From Favolaschia claudopus (lineage: Eukaryota > Basidiomycota > Agaricomycetes > Agaricales > Mycenaceae): DNA of 64,000 bases. Within the stretch, counting starts at the first letter, position 1. Every line of letters starts with the position of its first letter. The stretch is from contig JAWWNJ010000299.1 in assembly GCA_037176885.1 (NCBI GenBank), positions 1 to 64,000 on the forward strand. Direction: 5' to 3'. The position numbers and the translations under genes were made by a program. Below, one piece after another: positions 1 through 11,082 of the stretch. The notes beneath the pieces were generated by a model. The model did no database searches and was not told the origin of the DNA. It worked only from the letters and a program-made list of their open reading frames with translations.

Positions 1-1370
1 GCACAAACCCGCTATTATATAAGCAGCCTATTTGGGAAGTAATGGCAACCGCGCCTCGACGCGACTTAAGCCGCGTTCCCGGGCAACTTGAGGTGGAAAA
101 TCAAGCTCTCGACCAATACTAACCTCTTTGAATGCTCAAGCAACAAATTCTACGGGCCTTCATGATACTCGAGGTAGAAAACGTAGAATTCTCTGATTTG
201 GGCACATTTCCGGTGAGTACAGGTTTGGAGACAGAACAAGTGTGAACTAAAGTAGGTCAAAAGGTGATGAGAGCGCGATGAGCGGCCGTGAACAAGTGAG
301 TCGGAGTCAGCTAGAGTATATTAGAGAGCTAGTCGACGTGGGGAACAAGTGACTAGCGGGCAGCAAAGGTAACGAGCAGTATATAAGGGTAGTGAAGGGG
401 ATGGTGATGGCGATGCGACGGTACGGGTGCAAAGGATGATGAAACGACGAACAGAAATCGGAACGGAGTGGAAGCTCACGGATCAATCCTACAACATGAA
501 CTGAGCAAGGACCTATTCTTGACCAAATTGTAGGTCTCTTACACTGTTTCTGACCATTTCAGCTCTCCCAGTCGCGTCGAATCGGTGAAGGTGAGCGCGT
601 TGTTTGGTTGTGCATCACCATCAATCAGTGATAAGGCAAGATACCGGTTATCAGGCGCGGTAACTAACAGACTATAACTAGCGAGGAACGAGCTGCAAGT
701 TATAGCGTCTGTCTAGAGAGACTAGTCCAGACGGTGCTCCCTGACCTGAATCTATAGACATTCTTATTATGTTTGCCGCACCTGTACACTAGGGCCAGAT
801 AGTTGTCTAGATTCACCAGAGCTTACATGTAGTTCAAACTACCTCGGATTCATCTATAGACGTAAGATTGGGGTGAACGGCGAGCTCGAACAGCCTCGAA
901 GAGCATGATTGATTGAGACTGGCAAAACGAGAGATAAATTCTGTTGAGATAAAGTCGAAAATCGAGGTTTAGGTCCGTAAAAGTCTCGGTTGTCAGAAAA
1001 AATAGCGGAACATGTGAAGATCCTACTTGGTCTCATCCGGGATAGAGTGTGTACACACTGAGATCATGTGAGAATCTGAGACGGACGAGGAACAGGACTT
1101 GTGCCGCGAGAGATTCGCGGAAGATGTGTTGTTGGAAAACTAAAAGTAGTGAGTGTGTATTTTTGTTGGCTATCCCAATCGATTTAATTACACAAGTAGG
1201 CAGTTACATTCAAGCTGAAAGCATGCATTTTAATACTGCGCCTGCATAAAGCACTCCACAATACTTGCTGCCCACCCGGAGTTCAACCAAAATCCAACCG
1301 AACTTGGAGGTTTGCTTGTGGTTCTGGGTGTTTAGCCCAAGTACTCAAGGAAATTGTGCCTAACTAATTG
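1..1370. other. Non-coding stretch, no supported gene
   Basis: I see no credible gene: open frames are at most about 66 codons and carry no recognisable domain. Positions about 150-215 (TTCTACGGGCCTTC, then GATTTGGGCA) resemble 29,015-29,065, so this is part of a dispersed CTAC-rich repeat. Positions 640-725 match another repeat, annotated separately. Confidence 0.6.
650..725. repeat. Dispersed hairpin repeat, copy 1
   Basis: GGCGCGGTAAC, ACAGACT, AGCGAGG, CGAGCTG and AGCGTCTGTCTA occur in the same order and spacing at 22,641-22,713. Both copies have complementary ends (ACAGAC and GTCTGT) that could pair into a stem. The family is not recognised. Confidence 0.6.
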
Positions 1371-1372
1371 CT

Positions 1373-1413
1373 ATAAGATGGAGAGCATGGGGAGCCCCGC
1401 ACCCTGATGTAAG
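1373..1413. repeat. Left arm of inverted pair bracketing the LINE
   Basis: ATAAGATGGAGAGC followed by CCCCGCACCCT reappears as its reverse complement at 7,086-7,125 with a few mismatches. The pair brackets the LINE and the poly-C run, 5.7 kb apart. This may be chance insertion between two copies of one repeat, or the ends of a larger element. Confidence 0.5.
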
Positions 1414-1533
1414 CAGCCCATGTGACCGTGGGAGGTTCCACGGAACGAAAAATTATTTATTTTAGCCTTTTTTGAGGGCTGGGGAGCCCTTATCCCTACC
1501 TAGAACTGCTAAGAATCTTCGAAACGGTCCTTA

Positions 1534-2310
1534 ATGTGCATACTAGACTCCCCTTTGTTGCTGCCGAGCTGCCCACAACATGACCAAAGCATGTGCCGGG
1601 GCGGGCCGAGGGTGGCAGTGCTGTGGCAGTGCATTCCAAAGATTTTTGGAAAACTGACGGGAAAACAAGTGGTCGTCACCACCATGTCGATTTCTCAATC
1701 TTCACAAAACAACACCGTGCTGAGCCAACGACACAAACCCTCACCTGCGCTTTGGATGCTGAGTGCCTGGAATCTTCTTCCTCGGAATCTGGCCGAGCTC
1801 TGGACAAAAACGGTCGACTTTCGTGTATGTGTGCCGACTTGGGATTTTGCCATTTTGGACGCCGTGGACCGGTCATGGACCCCGACTTGGATCAACCTCC
1901 CTCGTCCCTACCCTCACGGACCTTCCTGGACGTATACGACCATCCTTGGGACCGATGTGGAGAGGACGGGCTGCCTGACATCCCCAAGCTGGCGACGCTC
2001 ACACACTGGAAACGGCCGGCTGGAATCTCGGGTGCGGGGACCTTTCGTGTTCAACATGCCGCTGGATACCTCGGCCCAGGTGCGCGACCCTCAAATCGCC
2101 TCTGCTCGTCGACCGACGATGCTGCCGCTGGCATGCTGGACGACATCCGGGAAAGTCGGGTTTCCTTCCGGTAACTTCCGCATGACAACCGCTGACACCG
2201 GTCCGACTTCTCCGTTTGCGCCGTCGCTGTTCCTCTGGACCGTTATCTATGGCTGGGTCTTCTATTGCATCTTGCGAAGCAACAACCTACAGAAATGGGC
2301 CTCAAATTAA
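1534..2310 (+). pseudogene. LINE ORF1-like region
   Basis: Two overlapping plus-strand frames (1534-2310 and 1593-2174) precede the endonuclease and probably represent the ORF1 or N-terminal part of the LINE. The second frame reads more like protein, with an acidic stretch around TFLDVYDHPWDRCGEDG. Coding seems to switch frame near 2,170. The following frame (2216-2890) is rich in Ser, Thr and Pro and runs into the endonuclease. I saw no CCHC knuckle, esterase or RRM motif. The assignment rests on position and strand, not on homology, and its real start is unknown. Confidence 0.4.
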
Positions 2311-2589
2311 TCAATGGTCCCCCGCCCACCCATACTCTGCTGTCTCTGGACCCGGACCCACCTTCCGTGTGCCGATTTGTCCACGTGCTGTGCCGAGCCC
2401 AAGATCTGGTGTGCCGACGTTGACTGGAAATGGACTCTCTACGGGAATTCAGCAAGACGAGGCGATACGGGCCATGGACTGGGAGAAACTCAACCGGACA
2501 ACCACACCTCACCACTCAGCACGGACCGGTAACACGGCTGTCGACGTACAAGCCACTCAAGACACGTCTGAAGTTGGTAATCCGAGTCG

Positions 2590-3370
2590 GGATGTTAAAA
2601 TCATGTATTGGAATATACACCACCATTTCACACTAAAATTAACTAGCCCTGAGTTCCACGACCTTCTCGCGCCCTACGACCATAATGTTTTTCGCGGAAA
2701 CGGACATGTTACCCCGGCGAAGAGGACCCCGCGGACGTTCCGAAAGGTTTCTCGCTCATTTCCTTACCCCCGCCAAACCCAGGCTTCAATCAGAACGTCG
2801 TGGCGGCGGGATGCGCTTCTCATCCGCGATGACATTGATTTCACCAAGTCTCGCCCTGAGCTCCCCAGATATTCTGGTCCCTGGATTTAGGTTCGATGTG
2901 GCTCATCGGTGCATATATACCTCCCGAAACGTCTCGATGGCAAGGCTGGACGGACGTTGAGCCGATTCAACAACTTTGGGAAACAAATCGCAGTCTGTAG
3001 TCCTAGCGCCGATAAACCTGTTTTGCTTCTCACTGATATAAATGGCCGAACGGGATCGCAACAGGTCATCAGATTCACCCCAAAATTGGCTGAGGGACTC
3101 TTCTGATGCCACGGAAAACACTCGCGGTAGGCAATTCTGAATGAGTGCGACAAATTCGGACTTTGCATCATGAATGGGACCTCTTTGGAAACTGCTTCTC
3201 TCGGTCGGTATACCTCTCATCAGCCCACTGGTCAATCAACCATTGATTACGCGTTCGCTTCGGAGTCTCTATTGCCTTGGGTTCGCAGTTTTCATGTTGA
3301 ACAACCGACACCGGACCCGAAAGATGATTGGTCTGATCACACTCGTATTTGTGTAACATTGGATCGTCGT
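2590..3370 (+). pseudogene. LINE endonuclease (EEP/APE type)
   Basis: This domain would nick target DNA to prime reverse transcription. It starts at VKIMYWNIHHHF, the N-terminal WN(I/V) motif of the exonuclease-endonuclease-phosphatase fold. The C-terminal part is clearest at 3,170-3,370, with IDYAFASESLLPW followed by DWSDHTRICVTL, matching the conserved IDY and SDH motifs in which the histidine is catalytic. The middle (2,680-3,160) is split over at least three frames. The frame breaks could be decay or sequencing error. Recognition of the family is confident; exact limits are not. Confidence 0.8.
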
Positions 3371-3534
3371 GCTGTTTTGCGCTCGACAACGGCTTCTTTC
3401 CCGCATCCCCAAAATGCCCCAGTCTTCTCGGGTCAAAACGAAATTGATAGGCTGTATCGAGAAACAATGGACTCCCGAGAAACACCTGAGCAAGCCCTGC
3501 ATTCTTTATACGGCCCAATACTTGCAGAATCTCC

Positions 3535-3920
3535 ACCCGTACATGTGTATGTTGAAGGCGCCGCACCGGGCAAAACTCGAACGAGATCCGCAGGCGCTGG
3601 AATCTGTTTTGCAATCGGATCTCGGTCGAATACGTGCTTCAAAGTCCCTGGTCCTGGAAAACCAACGGCGGATCGTGGCCGAATCTATGCAATCCACGAG
3701 GCACTCCTAGCTGTTGATTCGGACAAGACACTCGTGGTTTTTTTGCAGTTCAAAATGATCATACGCCAGTTGTGCTACGCGGCTGCAAAGAAGATGTCGA
3801 TTGGGTGGCCTGGCCCAAACGGGGACTTATTCAGGGATACGGTTTCGCTGCTCGGGAAACGACACGGATCAACAACTTTTGTTTACGTCGAATCCAAATC
3901 GCCCAATCAACCGCAAAAGA
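3535..3920 (+). pseudogene. RNase H-like domain of the LINE, upstream of RT
   Basis: After the endonuclease the frame reads VHVYVEGAAPGKTRTRSAGA, then GRIYAIHEALLAV, then VESKS. This follows the RNase H1 pattern: a strand with the first acidic residue (usually DGS, here EGA), an AGAG turn, the (N/R)RAE(L/I)YAI helix, a D-S-x-Y strand (here degenerate, LQFKM) and a late VxxHS-like segment. Several catalytic acids look substituted, so activity is doubtful or the read is imperfect. It would remove RNA from the RNA-DNA hybrid. It lies before RT, not after it, and the order is direct from the sequence. Confidence 0.65.
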
Positions 3921-4059
3921 GGCCTATGCACTTGCTAAGGCGGCGCTACAAGTCCCAGAATCTGCAACAATCTTCCAGCCTGTAACGGATGACCCGCTCC
4001 CTTGTTCGAGCTTCCACGGGCCGACCCCCTCTCTCGGCCAGATGCAAAGTCGCCACCGA

Positions 4060-5590
4060 ATTAGATGAAACGTCTCCGGAACGTCCCGAGGGCCGTGGCA
4101 AACATTGGAAAGATGATGGTCAAGAAACGGAGAAAGACCGCCGAAACTCATCGTGGAAGGGCAAAAGTTCATGAATTACAGGCTGGCCTTCGCGCAGAGC
4201 TTTTGGCGTGTAAAAACATCAAGCAATTCTGGGATTTCGTTCGGAAGCGCACAGATCCTCGCCCAAGAAAGGCCAAAGTGTCGCTTGAAAACCTTTCCCG
4301 ACGAGTTCAGAGATCGTTTGAATTATCCGGCTACAACTCCAGCGACATTTAATACCGATCAATTGGCCTTCAACGCGAAGATGGAACGAGAGCTGAGGGG
4401 AGGCCTAGTTGATAACTCGCCCCGTCAATCCTACACTCGCGAGATTTCGCTGGAAGAGATCAAGTTGATGAAGAAACACATCACCGAGCATGGACTGGAC
4501 ACCGCTGTCGGCGGTGATGGGTTTTCTTATCAAGATTGTCTACAAATCCCAAACGAGAAAACTCCTTGAATTCTTCCGGTTCTGCCTTCGGAATCAAGAT
4601 ATTCCACAAGAGTGGGCTGATCTCTCTCCTCGTTGGTATTTTGAAAAAGGACAAGATCCTACCGACCCGAAAGGCTATCGTCTAATCGCCCTAGAATGCT
4701 GTATGTTGAAAATGCTTACGCTGATCATTGACCGCCGTCTGCGTGAAGGTGCCGAGGATATTGGTGCAATCCCACCCCTCGCAAAATGGGTTCCAGTCTC
4801 ACCTTCGAACAAATGACAGCGCCTTTGTCCTCCTATGCATGATTGACAAGGCAGAAGCAATGGACAAGCCCCTCTACGTTGGATATCTGGATCTTAAAAA
4901 TGCATTCCCCGGGACGGATCGCCCAACGCTATGGATCAAGCTCGCAAGACTCGGTATTTCTGGACCCATGATCGAGTGGTTGAAATGTCTTTACGACCGC
5001 ATCCGTTATTTAGTCCGCTTGGATCGCCAATATGGACCCACAGTTTGAATCTCTTCTAGGCATTCTGACGGGAGACCCAGGATCACCGCATTTGTGGAAC
5101 CTCTTCATGGCCGATTTTGTCCTGAGCATTCATCCCGACGATATTCAACTCAACGAAGTGCGGATCAACCAGGTTCAGCACGCCGACGACGTCATGACAG
5201 CGTCCACCTCACCGCCAGGTTTTCAACTTCATCTCAATGATTCTCAATGCTGGGCAGACAATAATGGATGTGAAGTCTCGATCCCAAAATCTATTTGCCC
5301 AAATATAGGGACCGCCGTCAAAAATGGTATCCGGTCTTCCATATGGCGGGCAAGCCGATCCAAACTGGAACAAAAAGCACGCTATCTTGGTATCTGGTTT
5401 GAAACGGGATGCAAATTCATGTGGCGCGAGCAGTACATTGTCAAATCTAAAAAAGCGTCAAACGTGGCTAACACCATCCTCGGGTTACATCGTTTCGGTC
5501 GGTTCAATGCCTGTTTGGGATCTGCGGACCTTATACATGGCGCGCGTCGATCCCTACCTCACCGCTGGATGCGAAATTTGCCTTGATATC
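4060..5590 (+). pseudogene. LINE reverse transcriptase
   Basis: RT blocks appear in order over several frames: GYRLIALECCMLKMLTLIID (4,673-4,735), YVGYLDLKNAFPGTDRPTLW (4,877-4,935), GDPGSPHLWNLFMADF (5,067-5,120) and QHADDVM (5,176-5,196). The last is the catalytic A/YxDD motif in its non-LTR form, HADD. A frame break near 4,800-4,815 and another near 5,040 interrupt the domain. The region 4,060-4,480 is a basic, helical linker between RNase H and RT. It would copy the element RNA into DNA at the nicked target. Confidence 0.85.
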
Positions 5591-6486
5591 GAAGAGAAGA
5601 GTTTGAAGCTTCTGGAGAAAGTTCAACTGAAGTTCCTCCGTCGAATGCTCGGAATCGGCTCGCGATCAATGAAAGCCGTACTTTTCTCCGAAACAGGGAT
5701 CTGGCCAATTCGCTATCGGCGTCTTTTATCTCGCGCTCAAAATTTATGCTACTGGATTGACCTCGATGAAACAAGACCTGCCTGGAATGCATTGCAAGAA
5801 TCTATAAACCTGGCTCGTCAAAAGAAGATCTCGTGGATCAATGACTTACGAATCGTCCTCGCTAAACTCTATATACCCGTGGAACTGGATATATCTGTCT
5901 CTCTGGAGGTCGCAGCAGTCGAAGAGGCGATGAAGCAGGTCAAGCTTTCGATGGAGGCTTGGATAGACCATGAACTCGAAAAATTCAGTCAAAACTAGGG
6001 ATTTGTTTCTCGGCCGACGCGAAATGGACAAAGACAGTGGAAAATTAGTCAAGAAATCTTTGGACTTTCGGCACTATTTACGCGTAAAAACCCCGGATCA
6101 TCGTTTAGCTTTGACACGTCTGGTTCTATCAAGCCACTGTCTCGCAGTTGAACGCCGCAGGTGGAAGGAACGAGGCAAGGACATCGTCCCCAGGGGAATG
6201 GCGCAAATGCAGGTTCTGTCTTGAGGCGGTGGAAGACGAGACCCATGCGATGTTCCTCTGCGATCATCCAGAGCTCATGCGAGTCCGAGAGGAATTCCTT
6301 AAAGGCTTATACACCACCTTGCCGGAGTTCAAGGGTGCTTTCACGGACGTAATGGACTTCTTCCGCTCCGTCCTGGCAAGGAGAGAAGTTACACCGATCC
6401 TCGCTAAACTGGCCTTCAACATCCTTCGCATATATGATGCTGAGCCGATGTTACTGGTCTACCCGCCAACCTCTGAGGACGCTTGA
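5320..6486 (+). pseudogene. LINE C-terminal thumb and CCHC zinc region
   Basis: This is the C-terminal part of the LINE polyprotein. An open stretch (5,324-5,998) has LTAGCEICLDIEEKSLKLLE, the segment typically found after RT in fungal and TX1-like LINEs. It continues, after a frame break at about 6,000, to CRFCLEAVEDETHAMFLC (6,209-6,262). That is a CX2C-X8-H-X4-C zinc motif of the kind closing many LINE ORF2 proteins. The last frame stops at 6,486. Two breaks lie in the 6,000-6,200 region. Confidence 0.75.
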
Positions 6487-6833
6487 TTCAGCACATATAC
6501 CACCCAAAAGTCCATGGGCTCGCGTTCAGCGGGTGGTGCGCATGCTTCGGCAAAGGGAAAGACGTACAATTGCGTCAGGTTACTGGTGGACACTGGGGAT
6601 TTATACCTGGTGGGGAGAGAACTCCCCCCTAGGTCCTACGGGTTTTAACCAGAGGTCCTGCCATACAAGCGGCCGGCCAGTTCCCTGATTGCGTTGTGGG
6701 ATCGACCCCCTGGAAAGATGACGTGCTCGGATAACAACTTGTAGGATTCTGTAAGGATAAACACCCGTACAGTACTACATTGTTTGTTTTCCGTAAACTC
6801 GCTGTTCAGACTGTGGACCGCGCGAGTATAATA

Positions 6834-6835
<2 letters not shown>

Positions 6836-6894
<59 letters not shown>
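6836..6894. repeat. Homopolymer run of 59 C
   Basis: An uninterrupted run of 59 cytosines. The long proline or glycine frames across it (6,645-6,905 minus and 6,780-7,067 plus) are artefacts of the run. Poly-C of this length is rare in nuclear DNA. It may be a real tract, or a consensus or homopolymer artefact in the assembly. Confidence 0.95.
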
Positions 6895-6895
<1 letters not shown>

Positions 6896-7981
6896 ATTGC
6901 AACACTTCCTTGAAAATGTCACACTAATGTCACACCCGGTTATATCCTTTCTCCTGAGGCTTTTCTGGTCAAAACTCTTCGTAGAATGTCATCTACTGCT
7001 CTGTAACTTCCATTCTATGAAAAACCTTGGCCCTAAGTGGCCTGTTACTGACGGTATAAATGCGTGACAGATGACACTGTGACTGCTGACATAAGGGTGC
7101 GGGGTTCCCACGCTCTCCATCTTATGGTCTTCAGCATTAATATCACAGCCGTGTTGCCTCAATTTTTTGGACCCAACGAGTTAATTGTTAAGTTCTAAGT
7201 TTCTCATTTGAAATATGGGTCTAAGAAATTAGTTAAAATACATTTGATTTCTTGGCGCTAGAAATATAACTAGATGATACGCCACGATACCATTACGATT
7301 CGTGTGAAATGAACTGAGATGAATTGCACAAATTCTCGAACTATCACAATCCAGCTCACACCATAACGCCTCGCGTGCATTCCTATCAACAAAATCTTTC
7401 GCCGATGCGACTCGATTGCCTGGCTGAACGCTACAAAGTCTAGGGAAACTATCGTCTTTTTTTTCGTGGGCTTGCAGGACTCGCACACCCAACCTTTTTT
7501 GCCCCCGAATCTGCACAGTCTTCGTGAAACTGAGAATAAGTAAGTTGGGGTAAGAATCGAGACCTTCCCGAGGGCGAATATTTTCGGGGGTGTCACGGTC
7601 TCCTCTCTATCATTGATGTCTCAAATCGACCGAAGCAAAAATTACAGTTTTTTTCTACTATATAATCAACGCGCAAGCCTTGTCAGTTTCGGCAAAACAT
7701 ATGATATCGTGCGATTTGAACTCCGAAAGGAATTCCTCGCTGGTCAATTCTAGAGTGACCCTTTCAATTCTATGAATCCATTGTTCCTTCCTTTTATGTA
7801 CGCCGCAGGCTCGGTATCACAGAGAGCTTAGCAATTGCCCAAATTTCAAGGCTCCTCCTCCATGCCGTCGACAGACATATCTACTCGGACATTCTCCATT
7901 TGCATCAAAAGTTCCAGAAATAGGCTGTTCTATTTTTAGGGGTGGCATCAGATGGCGCCGCCACTGTCCCAAAGGGAACCC
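6895..7981. other. No supported gene; right arm of inverted pair at 7,086-7,125
   Basis: Apart from the inverted arm at 7,086-7,125 (partner 1,373-1,413), the stretch has only small open frames. On the minus strand, 7,270-7,596 includes GWVCESCKPTKKK, a Cys pair that might be a scrap of a zinc-finger protein, but it is too short to assign. Confidence 0.4.
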
Positions 7982-7983
7982 TA

Positions 7984-8672
7984 GTCTCGTGACCAGACTC
8001 TTATGACATCCCAAAGGGAACCCTGTCATCCTATTATCCTATACTTGAAAAGAGGGCCAGGCCATCAGTCGCGTGACTTTTGACAGAAAATCACGGGGTT
8101 TTGTCAACATCCGACAACACAACCGGCTGTCGAGATGTTGAAAACTCACACGCGGTCCCCGGCGCCGCGCGCGGCGAGTGCAGCGAGCGGCAGTGCGGCG
8201 CCGCGGGCAAGGAATCCAGCAAAAAAAATCAAGGCGGGGTTTGGGGCGGAGCCCCGACAAGCTGTGTACCCCCCGTAGGTAGGGACGCGAGCGCAGCGAG
8301 CCGGCCCTGCCGAAGGCGGGGTGCTTAAGCTTGTAGGCTTGAAAAGAGGGCCAGGCCATCAGTCGCGTGACTTTGACAGAAAATCACGGGGTTTTGTCAA
8401 CATCCTACCAACACAACCGCGGTCGAGATGTTGAAACTCACCCGCGGTCCCCGGCGCCGCGCGCCGGCGAGTGCAGCGAGCGGCAGTGCGGCGCCGCGGG
8501 CAAGCAAAAAAAATCCAGGCGGGGTTTGGGGCGGAGCCCCGACAAGCTGTGTACCCCCCGTAGGTAGGGACGCGAGCGCAGCGAGCCGGCCCTGCCGAAG
8601 GCGGGGTGCTTAAGCTTGTGACTCATATGACAGGGTTCCCTTTGGGATGTCATAAGAGTCTGGTCACGAGAC
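7984..8672. mobile_element. TA-flanked inverted-repeat element containing a tandem duplication
   Basis: A perfect 48-base inverted repeat lies at 7,981-8,028 and 8,628-8,675 (outer bases CTAGTCTCGTGACC; inner bases CCCTGTCA). Read with a TA duplication, the element is 689 bases and starts GTCTCGTGACC. It interrupts the copia remnant that resumes at 8,676. It holds no transposase, so it is a non-autonomous element; TA flanks suggest the Tc1/mariner/pogo group, but the superfamily is inferred. Confidence 0.8.
8044..8619. repeat. Two tandem GC-rich units of about 290 bases
   Basis: Unit 1 (8,044-8,337) and unit 2 (8,338-8,619) are nearly identical, differing mainly by small insertions or deletions. 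Each contains GCGCCGCGCG, GAGTGCAGCGAGCGG and GGGGCGGAGCCCCG palindromes. The frames through them (GGVWGGAPTSCVPP and similar) are repeat translations, not genes. The repeat style resembles 55,290-55,730. Confidence 0.9.
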
Positions 8673-8675
8673 TAG

Positions 8676-9110
8676 AACTGTAGAAGAGTCTAAGAAGACA
8701 GTCTGAATTTGAATTTGCAGCAAAATTAGTTGAACAGTTCGGCCTCAAAAGCATCCGCGTCCGTGATTTGCGCAAGGTCGCCCTACTGTAGGCCAGAAAC
8801 TGGCATACAAAGCATATTGTTGTATGCCGAATTTTTAACGTGAGAGGCGATGACGGCGGTGCCTGTACCGTGGCAACGAACACTTCCAAAGCGGAGACGG
8901 TACGTGTATGATTGCCGAGAGTAGAGTAGGATGTGAATGCAGTTTGGGAAACGAGAATGTGCTTGCTCGCGCCTGAATCGGCAATCCAGGAGCCGCGAGG
9001 AAGCGGTGATGCGCCATCTTGCGCCATGAATGCAAAGTCGGTAGAGTCGGGGAAATTAATCCGAATAGGATACGGAGTGTCAATGGGTTTTCATTCAAAC
9101 ACAGATAAGT
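8676..9110 (-). pseudogene. Ty1/copia polyprotein fragment (protease region)
   Basis: Reading leftward from about 9,080 the protein gives PLPRGSWIADSGASKHILVS. WIxDSGAS(K/S)H is the aspartic protease motif of Ty1/copia polyproteins, which mature the Gag-Pol precursor. The frame continues past TSYSTLGNHTRTV and then needs frame changes (near 8,890 and 8,790) to remain protein-like. No RT or integrase is present nearby and no LTR was found, so this is a short relic. Its 3' side is cut by the TA-flanked element at 7,984-8,672. Confidence 0.75.
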
Positions 9111-10041
9111 TGTAATGGTTCCTTCCCTTCTTCAAATTAATCTCACTAACCTCGCAGTTCAATAACATGTTCACCTGTGATTCAATCTCGCTACTCATCC
9201 ATGGTGCCCTCTACAATCAACCATCAGGGGTCTTCAGGTTAGAGTTTCTATATTCATAAGTCTTGCTTCATCAATTCTCAATATTGATTCGGGTATATAC
9301 ACCAGTCACCGTGATGGCAGAATGTTTTTTCCGGTCAAGTTTTTCACTTGAATCAAGTCAGGACCCACTTTGTCCTACCGAAAGACACTCAACTACTGGC
9401 AGGTGAGAATAAAACCTAGTCCTAATTTGTATACTTCGTGAAATACAATTCTAGCTCTATCTGATTCAAGCAGAAGTTATGGTATGTGGATTCCTGAATT
9501 CAGACCACAAAAGCCGATTTTTATGGTGTTCATCTCTCAAGGCCCAGTCCTTTCAACACAACCGAGGTATTACAAAGTCAGATGTGTCGAGAGACTGATG
9601 TGTGGGCGCTTGCCCTGTCTCAAAGTGAACAAACAGTGTCCATCTCTTCAAAGTTGCAACGGTGATTAGCTCACAACATTAGCTTTTCCTCCAAAGTGAT
9701 GAAAATTTTCAGAAGCTTGGATGCACAGTGCTTACAGCTGTGCTTACAAAGCACCCAGTCATTTTGTAAGCATCCCGATGAATGGGGAAGCTTGCTTCCC
9801 CATGATGTCTTCACCAAGAGTCACGGTCACGTACACGCTTGATCGATCGTCTTGCTGCTATGTTGGTCCCGTTCCGGTGCTACTCCTTTGTACTCGCAGC
9901 TAGTAAAAGTAACTGAAATTGCCGTTTTTTTTCCCTCCGTAAATTGAGATGCTTGTGCAACTTCGCTACTGCCGGCAGCCAACACACATTAACAGATAAA
10001 TATAAAATAATAATAACAATATTTGTTTATTTTATGTAGTC
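9111..10041. other. No supported gene
   Basis: AT-richer sequence with only short open frames and no recognised motif. It ends in an AT-rich tract (9,990-10,035) next to the TA that begins the interrupted MITE. Confidence 0.5.
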
Positions 10042-10433
10042 TACAGTCGGATATCTCATAATGCATGAGGTCAAAATGCATAAACCTCATTATGCATCGA
10101 CTTTGGTGTCCACCAACTTGGCAGGCTGGGATTTTATGCATTACCTCATGCCTATTGCATAGGGTGAAGAGTGCATTTATGCATTTTGAAATTGCAAAAA
10201 TCGTACAATTTGGTGAATTTTACCGCTCTCATGACCAATTTAGACATGTTCCGCACCCTGAATACACAGCTGTGTCATTTTTACCCCCAAAATTTAGCCA
10301 AGTTCCTTGATCTTGTTATTACAGCTAATTTTGACAAGCTCCCGGCAACTTCCAAGTGATTCGGTGTTCGCCGGACTTCCATATATGGTATTTTGGTGAC
10401 AATCACGCATGTCACCTCGTGTGACATTAAGCA

Positions 10434-10438
10434 GAAAT
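10434..10438. repeat. Target site duplication GAAAT (left)
   Basis: GAAAT directly abuts the left LTR and is repeated at 20,468-20,472 next to the right LTR. A 5-base duplication is normal for Ty3/gypsy integrase. Confidence 0.9.
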
Positions 10439-11068
10439 TGTTGAAGATTCGGGTTAATTCGGAGAGAATCAAGGGAATAGAAGTAGATTATTAGCGGTTG
10501 AGTATCACGAAACCTCTATATAATCAAGTAGTTACCAAACAACTGTCAAAAGAGATCTTATTCTTCTTGAGACGACTGGGAATATCAACCAGCGCAAGTT
10601 GTGTCTAGGCTGAGGAGTAAGCGCGAGGCTTTACGACTGAAGACTAGCTTGAAAGATCTTGAAGGGAGCGCGGGGCTTCACTTAAGTTCACACAAGAATT
10701 GAGGTAGAATCTACGTAGATTGATAGATGTAAGTAAGAGCTGTCGTTACATGAGGGAACGACTCCCTTTTATAATATACAAGGATCAACTATAGAATATT
10801 CAAGAACTCAATGGAACCTTGAGGAAAGTAGCAGAATATTCTACTATACCTTCTCAATGACTCGTTCGGACGTCCCGAGTCATATTGAGGCTTATCGGTG
10901 TCGATCTGAGAGGGAGAGTATGACGCTCTGCTGCTAAGTAGAAGAACTTAGTAGCATTGACATCATGAACGCGGTCCCATGATCGATGAATGCCGAGAAT
11001 GCGCCGAGCGCGCGTGAAGTCTTGCGGGCAAAGCCGAAAGTTACTCAAGGTTACCGATATCCATCACA
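10439..11068 (-). repeat. 3' LTR of gypsy element
   Basis: The 630-base repeat matches 19,837-20,467 and 60,432-61,056. Seen on the minus strand it starts TGTGATGG and ends CTTCAACA. Differences from the 5' LTR are mainly one- or two-base gaps (for example near 10,457, 10,472, 10,550 and 10,963) and one A/G change near 11,055. Confidence 0.95.
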
Positions 11069-11082
11069 TAGCCCCCCCCAGG
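11069..11082 (-). other. Polypurine tract
   Basis: On the minus strand, directly before the 3' LTR, the sequence reads CCTGGGGGGGGCTA. A purine run in this place primes plus-strand DNA synthesis in LTR elements. Confidence 0.7.

Larger units (their letters stand above)
1500..6830 (+). mobile_element. Non-LTR (LINE-type) retrotransposon, frame-broken
   Basis: The element holds, in order, an ORF1-like region, an apurinic-type endonuclease, an RNase H-like domain, a reverse transcriptase and a C-terminal CCHC zinc motif. All lie on the plus strand, split over several frames by small insertions or deletions. The 5' and 3' limits are approximate: I found no clear poly-A tail or target duplication. 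A 59-base C run lies about 350 bases past the last codon. The domain set is that of fungal LINEs; the placement of RNase H between endonuclease and RT is unusual compared with Tad1-like elements, where it follows RT. Confidence 0.85.

Noticed and set aside
6645..7067. Poly-glycine and poly-proline proteins on opposite strands
   Set aside because: They are translations of the 59-base C run, not genes.
7270..7596. PHD-like zinc finger (GWVCESCKP)
   Set aside because: Only one Cys pair is visible and the rest of the finger is absent.
8080..8653. Several overlapping Arg/Ala-rich frames
   Set aside because: They repeat with the tandem units and have no domain; they reflect GC-rich palindromes.
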